64,000 nucleotides of DNA, from positions 2,666,001 through 2,730,000 of the forward strand of contig WOAB01000595.1 in NCBI GenBank assembly GCA_027886185.1, read 5' to 3'. The position numbers and the translations under genes were made by a program. The first letter of the stretch is position 1. Every line of letters starts with the position of its first letter. Below, piece by piece: positions 21,151 to 36,000 of this stretch. Under the pieces are notes generated by a model. That model saw nothing but the letters and a program-made list of their open reading frames with translations, was not told the origin of the DNA and ran no database searches. Source of the stretch: Rheum nobile (Eukaryota; Streptophyta; Magnoliopsida; Caryophyllales; Polygonaceae).

Positions 21151-24100
21151 TCAACGTCAAACGAGTAGTTTTTTAAATACCTAAATTGGATTGTGGTATT
21201 GTCATACGAAATGCATAAGTATTCAACATAAATTCTATATGTATGATTAATTGAATTGATCCACATAATTCATGAATTTGTACATTTAGTGTTTCAACCG
21301 TAGAGTATATTTGGCCATATAGGATCAAATGAAAATGATTGACTGATATTTACAAGATTTTATATGTATATAGTGTTTTGGTAATATAGAAAGTCTAATA
21401 TTGCTTATATTTTCTCATCGAAACGACCATTGTTTGTTGTTAATTTTGCTTATATATGAGGGATCTTTTGTATGACATTTTGAATTTGTAGAAATATTTT
21501 AATTCTATGCGTTAATTTTTACAATGTTCTCTTGTATTTAATCTCGATTGGTTCTCATCTAACGATGAAAGTTACAACATGATGCAGTATACATAGGAGT
21601 GTTTTTTATTTTGAGTTTTTACTTTTCATCTTTGAAAAGTAGTAAGGTCAACAATAGAGTGTCTATCAATTCTAATTTCACTAAGATGTTTACCTATTGA
21701 TTCAATCATCCTTATTTCTTCTTACGTGCTCCTCATTGTAATCCTGCTATAATTAATTGTCTTTTATTTCCATAATGTCGTTTGATTCGTCATCGTGGTG
21801 ATCATGCGTCGAACGCATGAATATGTTACGTATTATACAATAATTTCTTTTGAGATATTTGTACATTGATTCAATTATGATGATTTTTCTTCTACTATTT
21901 CAGGTTATTCAAGAAGTTGCAGAGAGATATGTGCTTCGTCGCGATGCCGAAATGAAAGGGGGTGCTATGTGCTTCGAGTAGTATCGTGTGGTGATAAGAT
22001 GTATCGGTTGGATGTTATTTGTAATTTTGGTATTCACTTTGTTTTGCCCTTCTTATTTGTATCCCTGTGTTCTCCTTTGTAAATAGGAAAAATGTAAAAC
22101 TCAAAAATACCAAGAGAATATAGAGGATACGCATGACAAGAGGCAACCATGGCAAGCCCACACGAAGCCAACTCAAATCATGCAGTCCCATTTCGGAACA
22201 TTTCTCTCGGGTGCATAAACATTGTTCCTATCATCTCTTCACACCGTGATGTAGTCCTCAAGATATACGACATCCCTTCCCTTGCCTACATCGCGACGAA
22301 AAATACACAACATTATAAAGAGAACACATTGATGAGAATACGGAAGGTTATACCGGAAACATATTAAACAATGGGCAACACACAAAGCCCCATGCGGAGA
22401 CACTCCGCATCACCAAATCATAACAGTGGGCCGGTAATTAACACGAAACCACGAGTTTTACGACATTTCTCTCAGGCGCACAACTGCCATGTTTATCATC
22501 TCATCACAACCCAATACAATCTGAACAATATAGGAAACCCCCTTCCCTCTTCAAAACCATATAGGAGACCCCATGTCCTTCCAAAAATTGTGAACACTAA
22601 AAATTATAAAGGATAAAACAACGATGAGTATATAATGGACATATATACGTTAAAATCTTCTATAATAGATTAATTGTGTTACAATAATGATGAAAAACTA
22701 ACTCACATCAATTACTCTTTTTTAGGTTGCATATATACTGCAAAGTTTATGAAAAAATAAACAAGACTATATTATATATTACAATGTTAAGTATTAAATA
22801 ATGAAAAATTAGAATGGTCCATACGTAATTTCTATTTTTATATATGAAAAATTATATTATATATTTTTATGTTAATGATTATGTATGTACCATTAACTTG
22901 AGATAAGGGGTTGGTTTTGACGACATTATTTTTCAAATTAAAACATCTTTCTAATACTAAATCATGCTTTTTTGTTTTTTCCAATTCTTCTAATATATGG
23001 TTAATAAAATAGTATGCGAATATATTCACATGGATATATCAAATACATGCAAATCTATACTATAGGAAAAAAATGCCTTCCTAAAAAAAAAAAAAAAAAA
23101 AACACTTATTGTACCATTGCTTATTTTATATATATATTTCACTTGGCGAGGGTAAACCAATATTAGGTGGAGCTCTCCCTTCACCTTTTGTTGCTACAAG
23201 TGATGATTGTATTTACTACTGCTCTACCGAGGTGTGTAGTTTTGTCCTTTCAATTTACTATATATATTCTCGTGTATATGTACTCAGAACACTTGATGGT
23301 ATATTGCATGTTTTTGGTTTCTAACTGAACATAAACATAATAATACTATTTTTTGATGGCGGATATACAAGAATATCTACACGTGGCTTCAATGAAGACT
23401 AAAATAACAAACACTCTTGTACGCGCATGTAAAAAATTTTGTATCTACCCAAGGGTTGTTACAAGGTTTGATTTTTAGCCTAATTCAATATCTTCTTTTG
23501 CCACACATGGATATTCCTAAGTTACATAAAATAGGTGAATTTTATTGTAAAGGAGTAGAAGTGAAAACTGACTTATCTGGTTGAACATTCTTATAAACCG
23601 AAAAGAGAATTCATGATCTATCTTGCCGAATAAGCAATACATATAGAAATATTATAACACTCTGATATTAATGATTAAGATAAAACATATACTGATCTAT
23701 TCAATCCTACCAATGAAATATTTGAGGGGATAAAACATTACAAGTGTTTTGCAAACATTAGATTTTATTCGAAACATTACATATGTTTGCAATTGTTTAC
23801 AAAGTACTCTTGTCTACATAATTTGCAAACGTTAAAACCACTCTATTAAAAATATTTTTAAATAAATATGCAGGGGCAACTCCATGTAGGTTATAATTGT
23901 ATAACGGATTCAAGTTATATTTGGTACTATTACAAAATCACATTTATCACGGACTTGAACTTTGATTAATTTGCATGGCTTGCATTAATTAATGGAGAGA
24001 ATGTTTGTCCACTAAGAGCTCCAACACCGGTGGCGTCGAAGGAAGCTTGCTCATTATAGTTCCAGTTTTATATACAAGGCAAAAAGGAGGATCCACCAGG

Positions 24101-25621
24101 TTGCCTGGCAGGGGAGATGGACGAGAGTGTAAGACAATCCTGGTCTAAATATGTTACCCTATCTACCAATATACTATCGAGTTTCATATCAGAAGAAAGT
24201 TGGATAGTGTTAGCTGGCGAAAACATGAATGAAACAAAAATCAAACCAATGGGTAATCATTAGACTACTCATTTTTTATGTATTAAATAAGTAGCATAAT
24301 TACCTTTGAATGCATCATTAGCCAACTTCTCCAACTCTTCATCCGTGATGAATTCGACTTTCCAGCATCCATATCGGGCATCAGAAATCATTGTGGATAC
24401 TGTTATTTAGTTTATTATTAGTTTAATAGTGAGTGTGATTTTAACTATGAATGGTTCACAGAGCTAATATGATCACCCCTTTCAATGCACAACTCATCGC
24501 CAATGAGAAAAGAATAAACACAATAAGAGCTTGCAAAAATGACCTTGTGATATTGATTATGTTCATGAAGATACGTAAGAGATTTGTAATTACCTTCCTT
24601 CATCTGTGCAAATGAAGACCGAAACACCCCCAAACAAAATTTGAGATTCTTTTTATGCATTAACTATCTTTTGTATAATATAATTTTCAATTATACTCCT
24701 TTGGTATTATAATTTCAATTTTATGATTTATAGGTATTAATGTTATTTCAAAAACTCCTACATAGTTGAAGTTGAGTTTTATGACTAAAAGAAAGAGAAA
24801 ATGACTAATATGAATTATCTATTGTTTGAGATACTCGAGGAATTAAAAAATCATTTCAAAAAATGAAATAAAAAATGCAATCTATAAATGGTTCATCCGA
24901 GCTAATGACCTCAATATGGAAAATTTACACTGAGAAACCACGTCATATTTGTGATAAAACATGGACTGTTGATATGATAACAACGCGCAAAGAATTTGAA
25001 AATCCCATTTATAGACTTTTCTAGTTTTATTTAAATTATAATTGGTGTGTTGCTTTTGCCTTGCATTGATGATCAACATGGAAACACAATTAGACTATTT
25101 TTCATGTCTCCTATAATAAATTCAAATAGTAAATTATGTGAATGCCTATATAAGTTTATAACCCGTTAGTAATAGTAAATACAAAATCCAAATCAAATTA
25201 CATGGTCTAATACTTCGATTAATAACAACAAGAGAATAGCAAAACGAAATACATTGACATTCAAATGCATATCGTAGACACGTTTTAATTATCATCTATA
25301 AGCATGTTCTGGGATTGATTTGTTGATCTATATGTTTTTCTTATTGTCTATAACCTCGATATATGTAGGTAAGATTATTGCTATGACTCATGTCTTATCT
25401 TTCCTTATATAATTTTACAACCCAATATAATTTAAAACTTTCTTATTTGTAAGTGCGTGCATAAACTGTGCTTTAGAAATATGATTTCTACCTATATTCA
25501 TGTACAACAAATTACATTATATGACTATATCAATTGTCAACATACTTTAATACATTTAAGTATGTATATTAAAACATACTTTAGTACATAATTATATATT
25601 TACGAGATGTAGATAATTTTT
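21151..25621. other. AT-rich region without a supported gene
   Basis: Mostly AT-rich DNA with short ORFs only. A plausible terminal exon remnant is at 21904-21981. A poly(A) run at 23083-23101 and a minus-strand segment at 24300-24660 have some coding look but no recognisable family. Nothing else can be supported. Confidence 0.5.
21904..21981 (+). pseudogene. Possible last-exon remnant of an unknown gene
   Basis: A pyrimidine-rich stretch ending in CAG precedes about 25 codons (begins VIQEVAERYVLRRDAEM) and a TAG, then a 3'-UTR-like T-rich tail. No upstream exon was found and I do not recognise the protein. Confidence 0.25.
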
Positions 25622-25992
25622 CCCATTTTTTTAGGAAAAAGATCACTTGAGGATAGAGTTTTAGGATAGGAATGAGGATGCTTCACACCCGTTCGTTCTT
25701 TTCCCTCTCCATCTAATCTCAGCCGTTCCTTCTCTTTTCCTTTTCCCTTTTCCTTCGAATTTTCACTGTTCTCAGCCGTTCCTTCTCTTCGCTCGCTCCA
25801 AAAAACCAGATTCCAGGTTGCTTGCTGGTTCGTTTTTACTTGTAATCCATCCTCCTTCGTGGTAATACATCCTTCTTCGTGATAAAACTAATCCGTTCGC
25901 TCGTTTCATCGGCCGATCGTTTCCGTCTTGCCGCCGGTGTGCTTTATTTTCTTCTTGCTGTTTTCGTTTTAGTCTCGTCGTTCTTAGTCGAC

Positions 25993-28984
25993 ATGGTTAC
26001 TCCTTCTACTGATTCAGGTACAGATCTGTAATTTGTTGTTGATTTGTTTGTTGTTTAGGTATTTAGGTATTTAGGCATTTATGTATGTGTGTTTCAGCAG
26101 AATTTCTCTGTTTTTGAGGATTTAGGTATGTGCTTGGTTGAATTTGTCAGTTTTGAATTTTAGGTATTGCAATTAAGATCTGTGTATTGCAATTTTAGGT
26201 ATGTGCTTGAATTTGTCGTTCTTAGTCGACATGGTCATGCACTTTCTTTGAGTCAACAGTCCACTTATAAGCTCATGCACTTTCTTTCCATCAGTCATGC
26301 ACCTTTATTCACTCTTTCATGCACGTTTATGCACTTTCTTTGAGTCAGCAGTCCACTTATAAGCTCATGCACTTTCTTTCCGTCAGTCATGCACCTTTAT
26401 TCACTCTTTCATGCACGTTTATGTATAGGGCCATGCACTTATTAGCTCATACTCTATTATTAATTCCACTCTTTCTTTTGTCAGGAGATGAGCATAAAAT
26501 GAAGCATAATGTTATATCTGTTTCCCTAAGCATTACCGCTGAATATACTATTCTGGAGTGCAATGATTCATTGAAGCCGTATCTTGGGCAGCTTTTCCCG
26601 ACTCTTAACGACGCTATTGTCTTTTACGAAGCCTATGCAGCGGCATGTGGTTTTACTGTTCGTGTTTGTTCTACCAAGAAAAACAAGGATGTACCGCCAA
26701 CTGTTATTTGGAAGCACCTTTGTTGTAACAGAGAAGGATACAAAGTTGTCTCTCCATATTCCGAGTTCAACCAGGCTGTCCCGACAGATGAAGATGTTGT
26801 GAAAAGGAGGAGAATATCTAATAGATGTGGATGTGAAGCTAAGTGTTGGCTCAAGTACGAAGGTAATGATGGTTACCGTGTTACAAAATTGGAGTATGGT
26901 CATACACATGCTATGTTGGAGCTGTCTCATATGGTTTTCTCAAAAGGGAACAGGCAAGTGACTCCATTTCCTCAAGAAATTATGATGAACTGTATTAAAT
27001 CCAACATTGGTGTCACTAAGAGTTACAAAGTGTACAAGAATCTAGTGGGTTCATATGCTAACGTAGGCGCCACTATTGTTGACTTCAAGAACTTTTTGAG
27101 GGGTTTGAACTCATACATGGAAGGCAGTGATGCTCAAATGGTCATCAATGACTTTTTGAAGAAGAAAGAATGTTGTAATGCATATTATTTTGATTATGAT
27201 GTAAACAAGGAGGGCCAGCTATGCCGTTTGTTTTGGTGTGATCCTATCAATCGGAAGAGTTTCTCTTATTTCGGTGATATAGTGTCATCTGATGCTACAT
27301 ACCAGTTGATTAGGTAATTTTATTTTCATTCATTTACTTATGTAATCTGATTTATGTATGATCAAATGATTTTCCCATGTACCCTGAATAACTCATGCAC
27401 CTGCAATGAGTAACTCATGTACCTATGCTCATCAGCTCATGCATTTATAATGGGTAACTCATGCACCTACGCTCATCAGCTCATGCACCTATACCTGGTG
27501 CTTCATGCACCTTTACTGAATCATTCATGCACTAATATGCTCAAACTCTTGCACCTCATATTGCAGATATAATATGGTGTTCATACCATTTACTGGAGTG
27601 GACAATCATAAGAGGTCTATTACATTTACTGCTGCTTTGCTTTTGCATGAAGACATTGACTCTTATGTGTGGTTATTTGAGAATTTCAAGAAGGCGATGG
27701 GCCATGAACCTCATGTCATTATAACTGATCAAGCTGCATCTGTCAAGGCTGCTGTTGAACGAGTGTTTACTCATTCTGTCCACCAGTTGTGCATGTGGCA
27801 TATAATGATGAAGGTTGCTAACAAGGTTAAGTTCCCCTTCAAATACAAATCCTTCTATCATTGATTCGTTCCAAAAGAAGTTCAAGAAGATTGTTTGGAG
27901 TGACGAACTCACTCCAATTGAGTTTGAAAATGAGTGGTTCTCGGTTCTTGAAGAATTTGGATTCCAAGGGCATGAGTGGCTAGGAGTAATGTTTGAGCTA
28001 CGGCGTTATTGGATCCCTGTATTTTTTCATGATGTGAGAATGTCGTCCTTATTGAGGACGACATCAAGGCCTGAGAGTCAAAACAGTTTTTTTGGAAATT
28101 TCATAGGGTCTCAATCAAGCCTAATGGTGTTCATGATGCAGTATAGCAGTGCAATTGAATCGCAGCGGCATAATCAGAAAAAGTGTGATATGGATTCCGC
28201 TACCTGCACTCCACGGATGAAGACACCTTACCAGTTTGAAAAGAATCTAGCAGCTATTTACACTATCAACGCATTTTATGATGTCCAGGAGGCGTTTGTT
28301 AGTGGCACGTATCATTGCAGCCTTGATGAACTGAAAAAAGATGCCGATATCCATCACTTTAGGGTTGAAGACGAATTTGGCAGAATCTGTGCTGTTCAGA
28401 AAGTTGTTGCAAGTAATGAGTATCATTGTTCTTGTAATAATTTCCTCACTATGGGCTTTCCCTGCCGACATATTTTCTTTGCTTTGAAGAATACTCATGC
28501 AACTGTCTTACCTCCTACCCTCATCAACACTCGCTGGACGAAGCAAGCGATTCTACAACCAATTTTTGAAGTGGATGGTGCAGTTTATGATGCGAGTGTT
28601 CAAATTGATGAAAAGAAGAGGCTGTTGGCTGAAGTGATGACAGAAATATACTCTTGTGTCGACATTGTTGGTGATGATATGGACAAATTGAAAGAGTTTT
28701 TAGCTATTTTAAAGGAACAAAAGGTTGTACTCACAAGGTCACAAGTAGTTGATCCGTGTGCCTCAACATCAGCCAGCAACTATAAGTTTAAGAAATTTGT
28801 AGGCCCGTTACCGGATCAAGTGAATGTCCACCCTCCGGAAATGGCAAAGAACAAGTTCAGGAAGATGCGCATTAGAAGCGGCCAAGAGGTTGGAATCGAA
28901 AATTCCAGGAAGAAGACAAGATTATGTACTCTTTGTAAAATGTCGGGACACAACATCACGACTTGTGCTCAATATGTTAATTAG
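25993..28984 (+). pseudogene. MURA-type transposase (FAR1/jittery-like), nearly intact
   Basis: Exon 1 is 25993-26017 (MVTPSTDSG), exon 2 is 26485-27313 and exon 3 starts at 27567; splice sites are GT...AG and keep frame. Exon 2 encodes a FAR1-type zinc domain (FYEAYAAACGFTVR, CNREGYK, CGCEAKCW, YGHTHAM) and the start of the MULE transposase domain. First catalytic Asp is in VSSDATY, second in VIITDQ, and HQLCMWHIM follows. A one-base frame change at about 27830-27862 is the only clear lesion. The next frame carries a SWIM finger (CSCNNFLTMGFPCRH) and a C-terminal knuckle (CTLCKMSGHNITTC). It would cut and join the MULE ends. Introns 1 and 2 both contain CATGCAC copies. Confidence 0.88.
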
Positions 28985-30028
28985 GTGTTTCAAATTTTAT
29001 ATGTATTCAGATAGTAGGGAATGCACTTATGCATACTTACTCATACACCAAAATACAGTGACTCATGCACTATTATTTTTCTTTTCTGTTAATTAGGTAT
29101 TCAGATATTAAGAAATGCACTTATGAACTTAATCATGCACCAAAATATAGTGACTCATGCACTTTTATTTCTCTTTTCTGTAAATTAGGTATTCAGATAT
29201 TGTCCTCAATATTAAGAAATGCACTTATGTATACTCACTCATGCACCAAAATACAGTGACTCATGCACTTTTACATATCAACTCATGCATTTGTTTGGGG
29301 GTAGCTTATGGTGTTTTTGTAAAAGCCTTGACTTTGTAATTCTGGTACAACATCAATGGTTTGTTTTTGGTGTAGTTTATGTTGTAGTTTATGGTGTTTT
29401 TTGTAATTAGCCCTGACTGTTTAGTTATGTTATAACATCAATTAATTCATGCACTTTTACATATTTAGTCATGCACCAACTAACGATGACTCATGCACTT
29501 TCGACATACTACTCATTCACCAAAATCATTATTCTGTTCCGACACATAATAACTCAGGCACCAACACATAACAAGTCATGCACCAACACATACTGAGTCA
29601 TGCACCAACACATATTGAGTCATGCACCAACACATAATAACTCATGCACTTTCCACATACTCGCCATGCACCAATACGGACTCACTAATTCTGTTCCATG
29701 TTCAAATAGATATTAAGTCATGCACCAACACATAATAACTCATGCACTTTCCACAAATTACCCATGCACCATTACAAAATCACTGATTCTGTTCATGTTG
29801 AAACATATATTAAGTCATGCACTTTTTACAATTCAACTCATGCAGTTTGTTGCAAAGCTTGAATGAGCATTGATCTTTCAATGAGAAACATTCATATATT
29901 GTTCAAATGTGTAATGTCCGATAGATGACCTGATACTTACAAATACACCTACTGTTTCTTGAAAACATCTGCTAGATTACCTAAATTCCTACAACCATTA
30001 CCTAAACTGTTCACTAGATTAGTCAAAA
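28985..30028. other. Convergent spacer between the two MULE genes
   Basis: No coding exon seen. Contains about 17 CATGCAC copies and three diverged repeats of an AAGAAATGCACTTATG...ACTCATGCAC block between 29020 and 29275. Confidence 0.7.
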
Positions 30029-33000
30029 TTACATTGAAACATTCTTTTTCCCACGCCCACGACCACGCACAGCTGCTACATTTCCAGCTTTCTTCTCTTG
30101 AATAATTTCTTCAACTCTAGCCTTCTTTTCATTCAACTCGCTGGTTAGGAGGGCGTAGCAATACTTGATCCTAAGCTTTGCCAACTGGCGTTTGTCTCCC
30201 GTATTCAGTTTAGGATTCCAGCTTGAGAGTCCATTGCCCATATATGTCTCCATATGTCTTAGTAGAAAGACCCCACAGTCAACTTTGTTTTTCCCATCCC
30301 TCCATTTCATTTGCAACCTTTCACATGGGACATTTGCAATGTCTTCAATTGCTTTAGCTTTGGCTTCCATATCATGATTCAATAAGAAACTGACCATCAA
30401 ATGTCTCTGCACAAATAAAGCGGTTAAATTCTATAACATTTGTGTATATCAAAACCTTTAATTGTTATAAAAATCATTATACTCAATGTATACTCACCAG
30501 AGTAGATGGTACTTTTCCATACTTGTCATCGCCCACTTGATGAGTTGTCTATGATATGGAAACTGGGGTTCTTGACATTTATTGCAATCAAATAGTAATG
30601 CCCTTGGCTAATAATTGGGTAAAAGAACTGTACAAGTAAAAGAAAAATAGATTATAAGTATCTAATAACAACATGGACTTACCCATGCACACTAATGCAG
30701 TTTTCATGCACATACATCCAACCCCTCATGCACCAACAACTATTCCTTCAAATGTAATCACTGATTCACCCAGAAACAGTAGTTCAAGCACTCTACAAAC
30801 AATACTTCATGCACCTGAAAGCATTGGTCCATGCACTTTGGAGCATTGTCTCATGCACCAACATACAAACACTGTCTCATGCACCAACATACAACCACAA
30901 AATCACTAATACTAACTTATGCACCAATAATAAAACACCTCATGCACCAACAAACAATAATCCATGCACCTACAAACAAACCTCATGCACTTTTGAGCAC
31001 TGTCTCATGCACCAACATACAAAACACTGTCTCATGCACCAACATACAATCACACGATCACTCATGAACTTTAACATACTAACTCATGCACCAATAATAA
31101 AAACCTCATGCAGTTTGATGAACATACTCATGCACCAGTAAAAGCTGAGTGTAAGATAATTACCACATCAACATTTTTAATTGTGTAATTTTTGTTCTTA
31201 AAATCATTGACAGCAGCAAATGTTTCTAGCATTGAATCTGTGAATATGATAGATTTCTCCTCCATTGTGTATAAGGTGTCATCACAAGCAAAAGTCTGCG
31301 AATACAAAAAATGGAAATTAATAAATTAGAGCACAAATTAACATAATAGTGTTGCAAAGTTGTGTCTTACCATAGTCAATGACGGTAGAAAGAATCTCAA
31401 CGGTGACATACGACCCCTATATGTTTCATTTTCATTTAACATGACTGTAAATGCATCAATTAACAAACTGTCTATTTCAGCATTTACAGCCAGTGTAATC
31501 AAGTCCCTTTTCTTGAGAGTGGTATCTGCCATTCGGAAAACATCTTCACTGCAACAACAAAAAAACAATTCGTGAACTAGCTAGCTATATGTTATTAAAT
31601 GTTATAACCAAATTCATATAATTAAATATGTACTTACTTTTCCCCTCCTTCTTCAACAGTTATCCAATTGTAAATGATCTTCTCATCGGGTGTTGTTCTT
31701 TCTGAAATATTTACCTCTCTCTCCTTAAATGGTGAAATTGTGTTTTCAGAAGGAAAAATGTTCATTTTCTCTGCTGGTGTAGCATCATCTATACCTTTTG
31801 GCTCAGAACTGCACACAAATTTCACCTGACAAACCCCACATTCACAAGTTTTTTGAATTGTGAAATTGTTTGAAACGGATAACACTTAGTTAGACAATGA
31901 ATAATTCAGAGATAAACATCTTGTTTTATATACCTTTTTTGGTTGCTTATTTACATTATCGTCTTGCACTTTTTGCTTGGTGATGTTGTCCTACAACACA
32001 TACACACAAAAAAAGTTATTAACAGATGCACCAAAAAGCATTCATTCATACACTAACAGTTATTAACAAATATTCATTAACAAGCATTCATTGATGCACC
32101 AATAATTATTCATTCATGCACTAATAATCATTAACTCATACAATATCTTCCATGCTTGTACTCTTTTGCTTTTGAGTTGCAATTTCTTCAATCCCTTCCT
32201 TGCCAGCAACTTCCTTGTCAGCAACTTGATCTCCTTGTCATGCTTGATCCACCTCCTGTTGTTGTACACTCTCTCCCACCTCCTTGTCAGAAACCTCCTT
32301 CTCCTTGTCCTCCTTATCTTCAACTTCTTTGTCAGCCTCTTTGTCCTCCTTGTTATCCTTGTCCTCCTTGTCTTTGTCAACAACTTCCTCTACAACAACA
32401 ACTTCCTCTACAACAACTTTCTCTACCAATTCCTCTACAACAGCAGCCTCAAATTGTTGTTCTAATTCCACCTTCAAAAAACAGTATTTTTGTTAACTAT
32501 ATAACACTTACTCATGCACCAATCAGTTTTCAGTCATGCACCGATATAAATAGGCTCATGCATCTACACCACCCTCGAAACACCAAAATGGGAATATTCT
32601 ATCATGCACATAGTCATAAACACTTACTCATGCACCAATTATTTTTCAGTCATGCACCGATATAAATAGGCTCATGCATCTACACCACCCTAAACAGTAA
32701 TTTTAAAGTAGATTTTACCTGTATTGGTGACATGCCCAAGTCAAAACTAGGGATTTCTGTACCCATCTGCAATAATTAAGAAAAAGCATTAGTATCATAC
32801 AGTAAAGCTTAATGTCATTCATGGAGAATCATGTATAAAATATTTTTGTAGAGTCACTTACCCCTATATTTCCTGCCTGCTTTGTATCTTTGTCTTTGTC
32901 ATTGTCCTTACCCTCATTACTCTTATCAACAATATCTTCCACATCCACTCCTCTACCAACGTCCTTCTCAACGTCTTCCCCAACAACTTCTCCAGCAACA

Positions 33001-36000
33001 GCCTTGTTAGAAACGACAACTTCTTCATCAACATCCATGTTGACAACTTCCTCTTCTTGCACGTCATTACCATCATGCTCTTTTGTGATTGTATGGATGA
33101 GATCTGAAACCCGGGAATAAACATGTTCCCGCTGTGTTCCTTCTGTTCAGTAAGTGTTTTCTCAACCTCCTCCATACATGTCACAGCTAAATCCCAGAAC
33201 TCAGTGTCTTGGGTTGGTTTTTCCTCAGACACCTCATCATGAATTGTTGAGGTAAGCTTGACGTTGATAATTTTTTCGGCTTGGTTGTTGATCGTCTACA
33301 AGACACTATTTCTCTTCAGCTGTGTCGGGATTTGCTTCTTTTTCATCAAAATTGCTCGTACACTGCGAGCCATGCCTTCTATCTCTCTTAGGTATTCCTC
33401 CATAAAACACTTCACCTGCTCATCCGTTTCCACGACATTTGTTGGTTCGGTTGGAACATCAAGCTCTTCCTCTTCAGCCTCATTAACCCCCCTGCTCGCG
33501 CTTGCCTCCACAGGTTCTTTGAAGGTTGGTCTACTGAGCAGAAATCCATTCCCGAACCCACCATGTAGGATCTCCTCATCCTCCCTATCCTTCAGCATCT
33601 TGGTGGTCCAGTTCTTGATAATCGGGAATTTTCTGTGGACATTCAGACCTTTCCACTTCAGCCTGTCCACATAAATCAACTGGAAAACATAATTCAAAAA
33701 TAAATTAGTCATAGAATTCTTGTATAGCCGAGACATATATTACTAGATAATGATTGACCCATGCACTCAGCGGCCCTGACTAATGCACTCATATTCTCTG
33801 ACTCATGCACACATATATATTCATAAGATTATGCACATTTACTTATGCACTCATAAGATTATGCACATATAAACAGTTACTCATGCACCAATACATTTTT
33901 CAGTCATGCACGTGTACAAATAGGCTCATGCATCTACAGAATGCTAACTCTAGCACCTACATACACAGACAAAGGCACATCGACATGTAGTTAGTCATGC
34001 ACCATCACAAACTAAGTCATGCACCTAGAAACACTGTCTCATGCACCTACACATAACAAGTCATGCACCTATAAACACTGTCTCATGCACCTAAACATAA
34101 TTACTCATGCACTTTCCACATAACAAGTCATGCACCTATAAACATTGTCTCATGCACCTTCACATAATTACTCATGCACTATATACTCTTAACCCTTGCA
34201 TCTACACACATAATTACTCATGCACTATGACACAGCAAGTGATGCATCAATAATCTTTTCAGTCATGCATCTACACACATTAACTCATGCAGTTATCAAA
34301 ACACCAAAATGGTAATATTTACCTAAAGTAGAAGCAAGCTGCCATTGAAAGTCTTTTGTTTCTTATTTGCCCATGCAACAGAGCAATTGATGAGGGCCTT
34401 GTAGAGGAATAAGCTCCAATTAAAGTTCCTTATTTGATCTACATTCTCCAGCAATTGAAGAATCTTCAGATTTATTTTCCCACTCGAATAAGACTCAACA
34501 ATCGTGTTGACAAACAACAGAATGAAATATCTTTTGAACCAAATCCCTCCATCACATTTTTTCATCTTCTTCAAGATGTCGGTTGCAGTCAAATTTCTGA
34601 TCTCCTTTCCCTCAAAATCAGCCTTCAATTTCTTTAGAAACTGCTCATTGGTGAGTGCTTTAGGCAACTCAATCTCAACCTCTCCCTTGGGAATGCCAAG
34701 ATAATCATAGGCATCAGTATCGGTGACTGGTATCTTCCTCTCATCGCTGAGTTTTATTGTAGAATTCAGAGGGTGAAACTTGCTGCAGACATAATGCCCT
34801 AGCCTCATAGGCATGTCCTTTATGTCCCAGTGTACAAGACTCTCAAAGCCAATTTCCATCATAGCAGTTCTCTGATTGGCTGTGAAATCAGTTTGGGAAA
34901 GCACGTAGGATGAAATGACAGATGGGGATGTTCTACACACCAGCATGGGGTAGTCCTTCCTGAGTTCTAGAATTCCCCTTTTGTTCCCCAGCTTTGGGAT
35001 CTTGGACTCTACAACAAACACATTCTCCACCTTCTCTTTATCCCCCCTCACATGTTTCTTTTTTTTCTTTGTCTTCTTCTCCTCATCACCCTCCACCTTG
35101 GCCTTTCCTTTTATGTCTGCAGCAGCCTTTTTACGAGAAGACTCCCTTTCTGCTGCTGCTTTCCTCTCTATTTTCAAAAGAATCTCAGCAATAGGTACAT
35201 CCTCACTATCATTGTGATCTTCATCCAAGACCCTTGGCCTCGTTGATTTTTGATGGCCTTTTCCTTGGGTATTTCTTCTCTTCCCTGCGTTCAAAACTCA
35301 AAGGCATTAGATATTGACTAACAAATCCATGGTGATTAAAATTTAAAGAGATATGATGAGCATTAGCTTACCAAACAGAGGAGTGGGAGGGGGTGCATCT
35401 CCATGCATTGTGGTGGTTGGGCACACAGTTGGTTGGTCTTCACTGTCTGTTAATTCACAGTGCAAACGAATTTGTGCATACACACATTTTTAAACACAAG
35501 CACAACCAGTTATTCATGCACCTTTGCAAACATACTTATGCATCAGTGCTTGTTCATTGGTGCATAAGTATGTTTGAAAAGTTGCAGATACAAGTGCTTG
35601 TGCTTGTGACTATACTGTTAAAGTGCATGAGTGGTTGTTCATTGGTGCACAAACATACTGATGCACCAAGAAGTAATTTACTCATATAATATCAGATAGT
35701 GAGTCATGCACTAACATACCAACTCATGCACCAACAAGAAATTACAAAGAAATAACTCATGCACCAATAAGAAATAACTCATGCAGTTTAGTTATTTTTT
35801 ACTCATGCATTTGTATTTCTAGTTGACTCATGCATTTATATTTCTATTTGACTTACCAGTGTCTATATATTTTTGTGATCTTGTTACTCTTTTTGTTATT
35901 GATGGTGATGGCAAAGTTGTGTTTGTAGTAACTGGATCTAGTTGTTTTGTTTTAGCCTGAGATCTGGATTTGTTTTGAGTTTTGTTTGGTGATGCAAGCT

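Noticed and set aside
23083..23101. Poly(A) run as the 3' end of a SINE or processed pseudogene
   Set aside because: No pol III promoter boxes, parent gene or TSD recognised upstream.
30673..31141. Small plus-strand ORFs with His/Ala/Pro/Thr repeats (MHQHT-like)
   Set aside because: They are translations of the CATGCACC array, not genes.
28985..31160. CATGCAC clusters as a CRISPR array or simple satellite
   Set aside because: Irregular spacing, very short core, eukaryotic context, and distribution limited to the non-coding parts of one transposon.
32156..32665. Plus-strand ORFs rich in Pro/Cys/Gln or Ser/Leu
   Set aside because: They are antisense to the Lys/Glu/Asp/Val-rich exons of the Ulp1-like gene.
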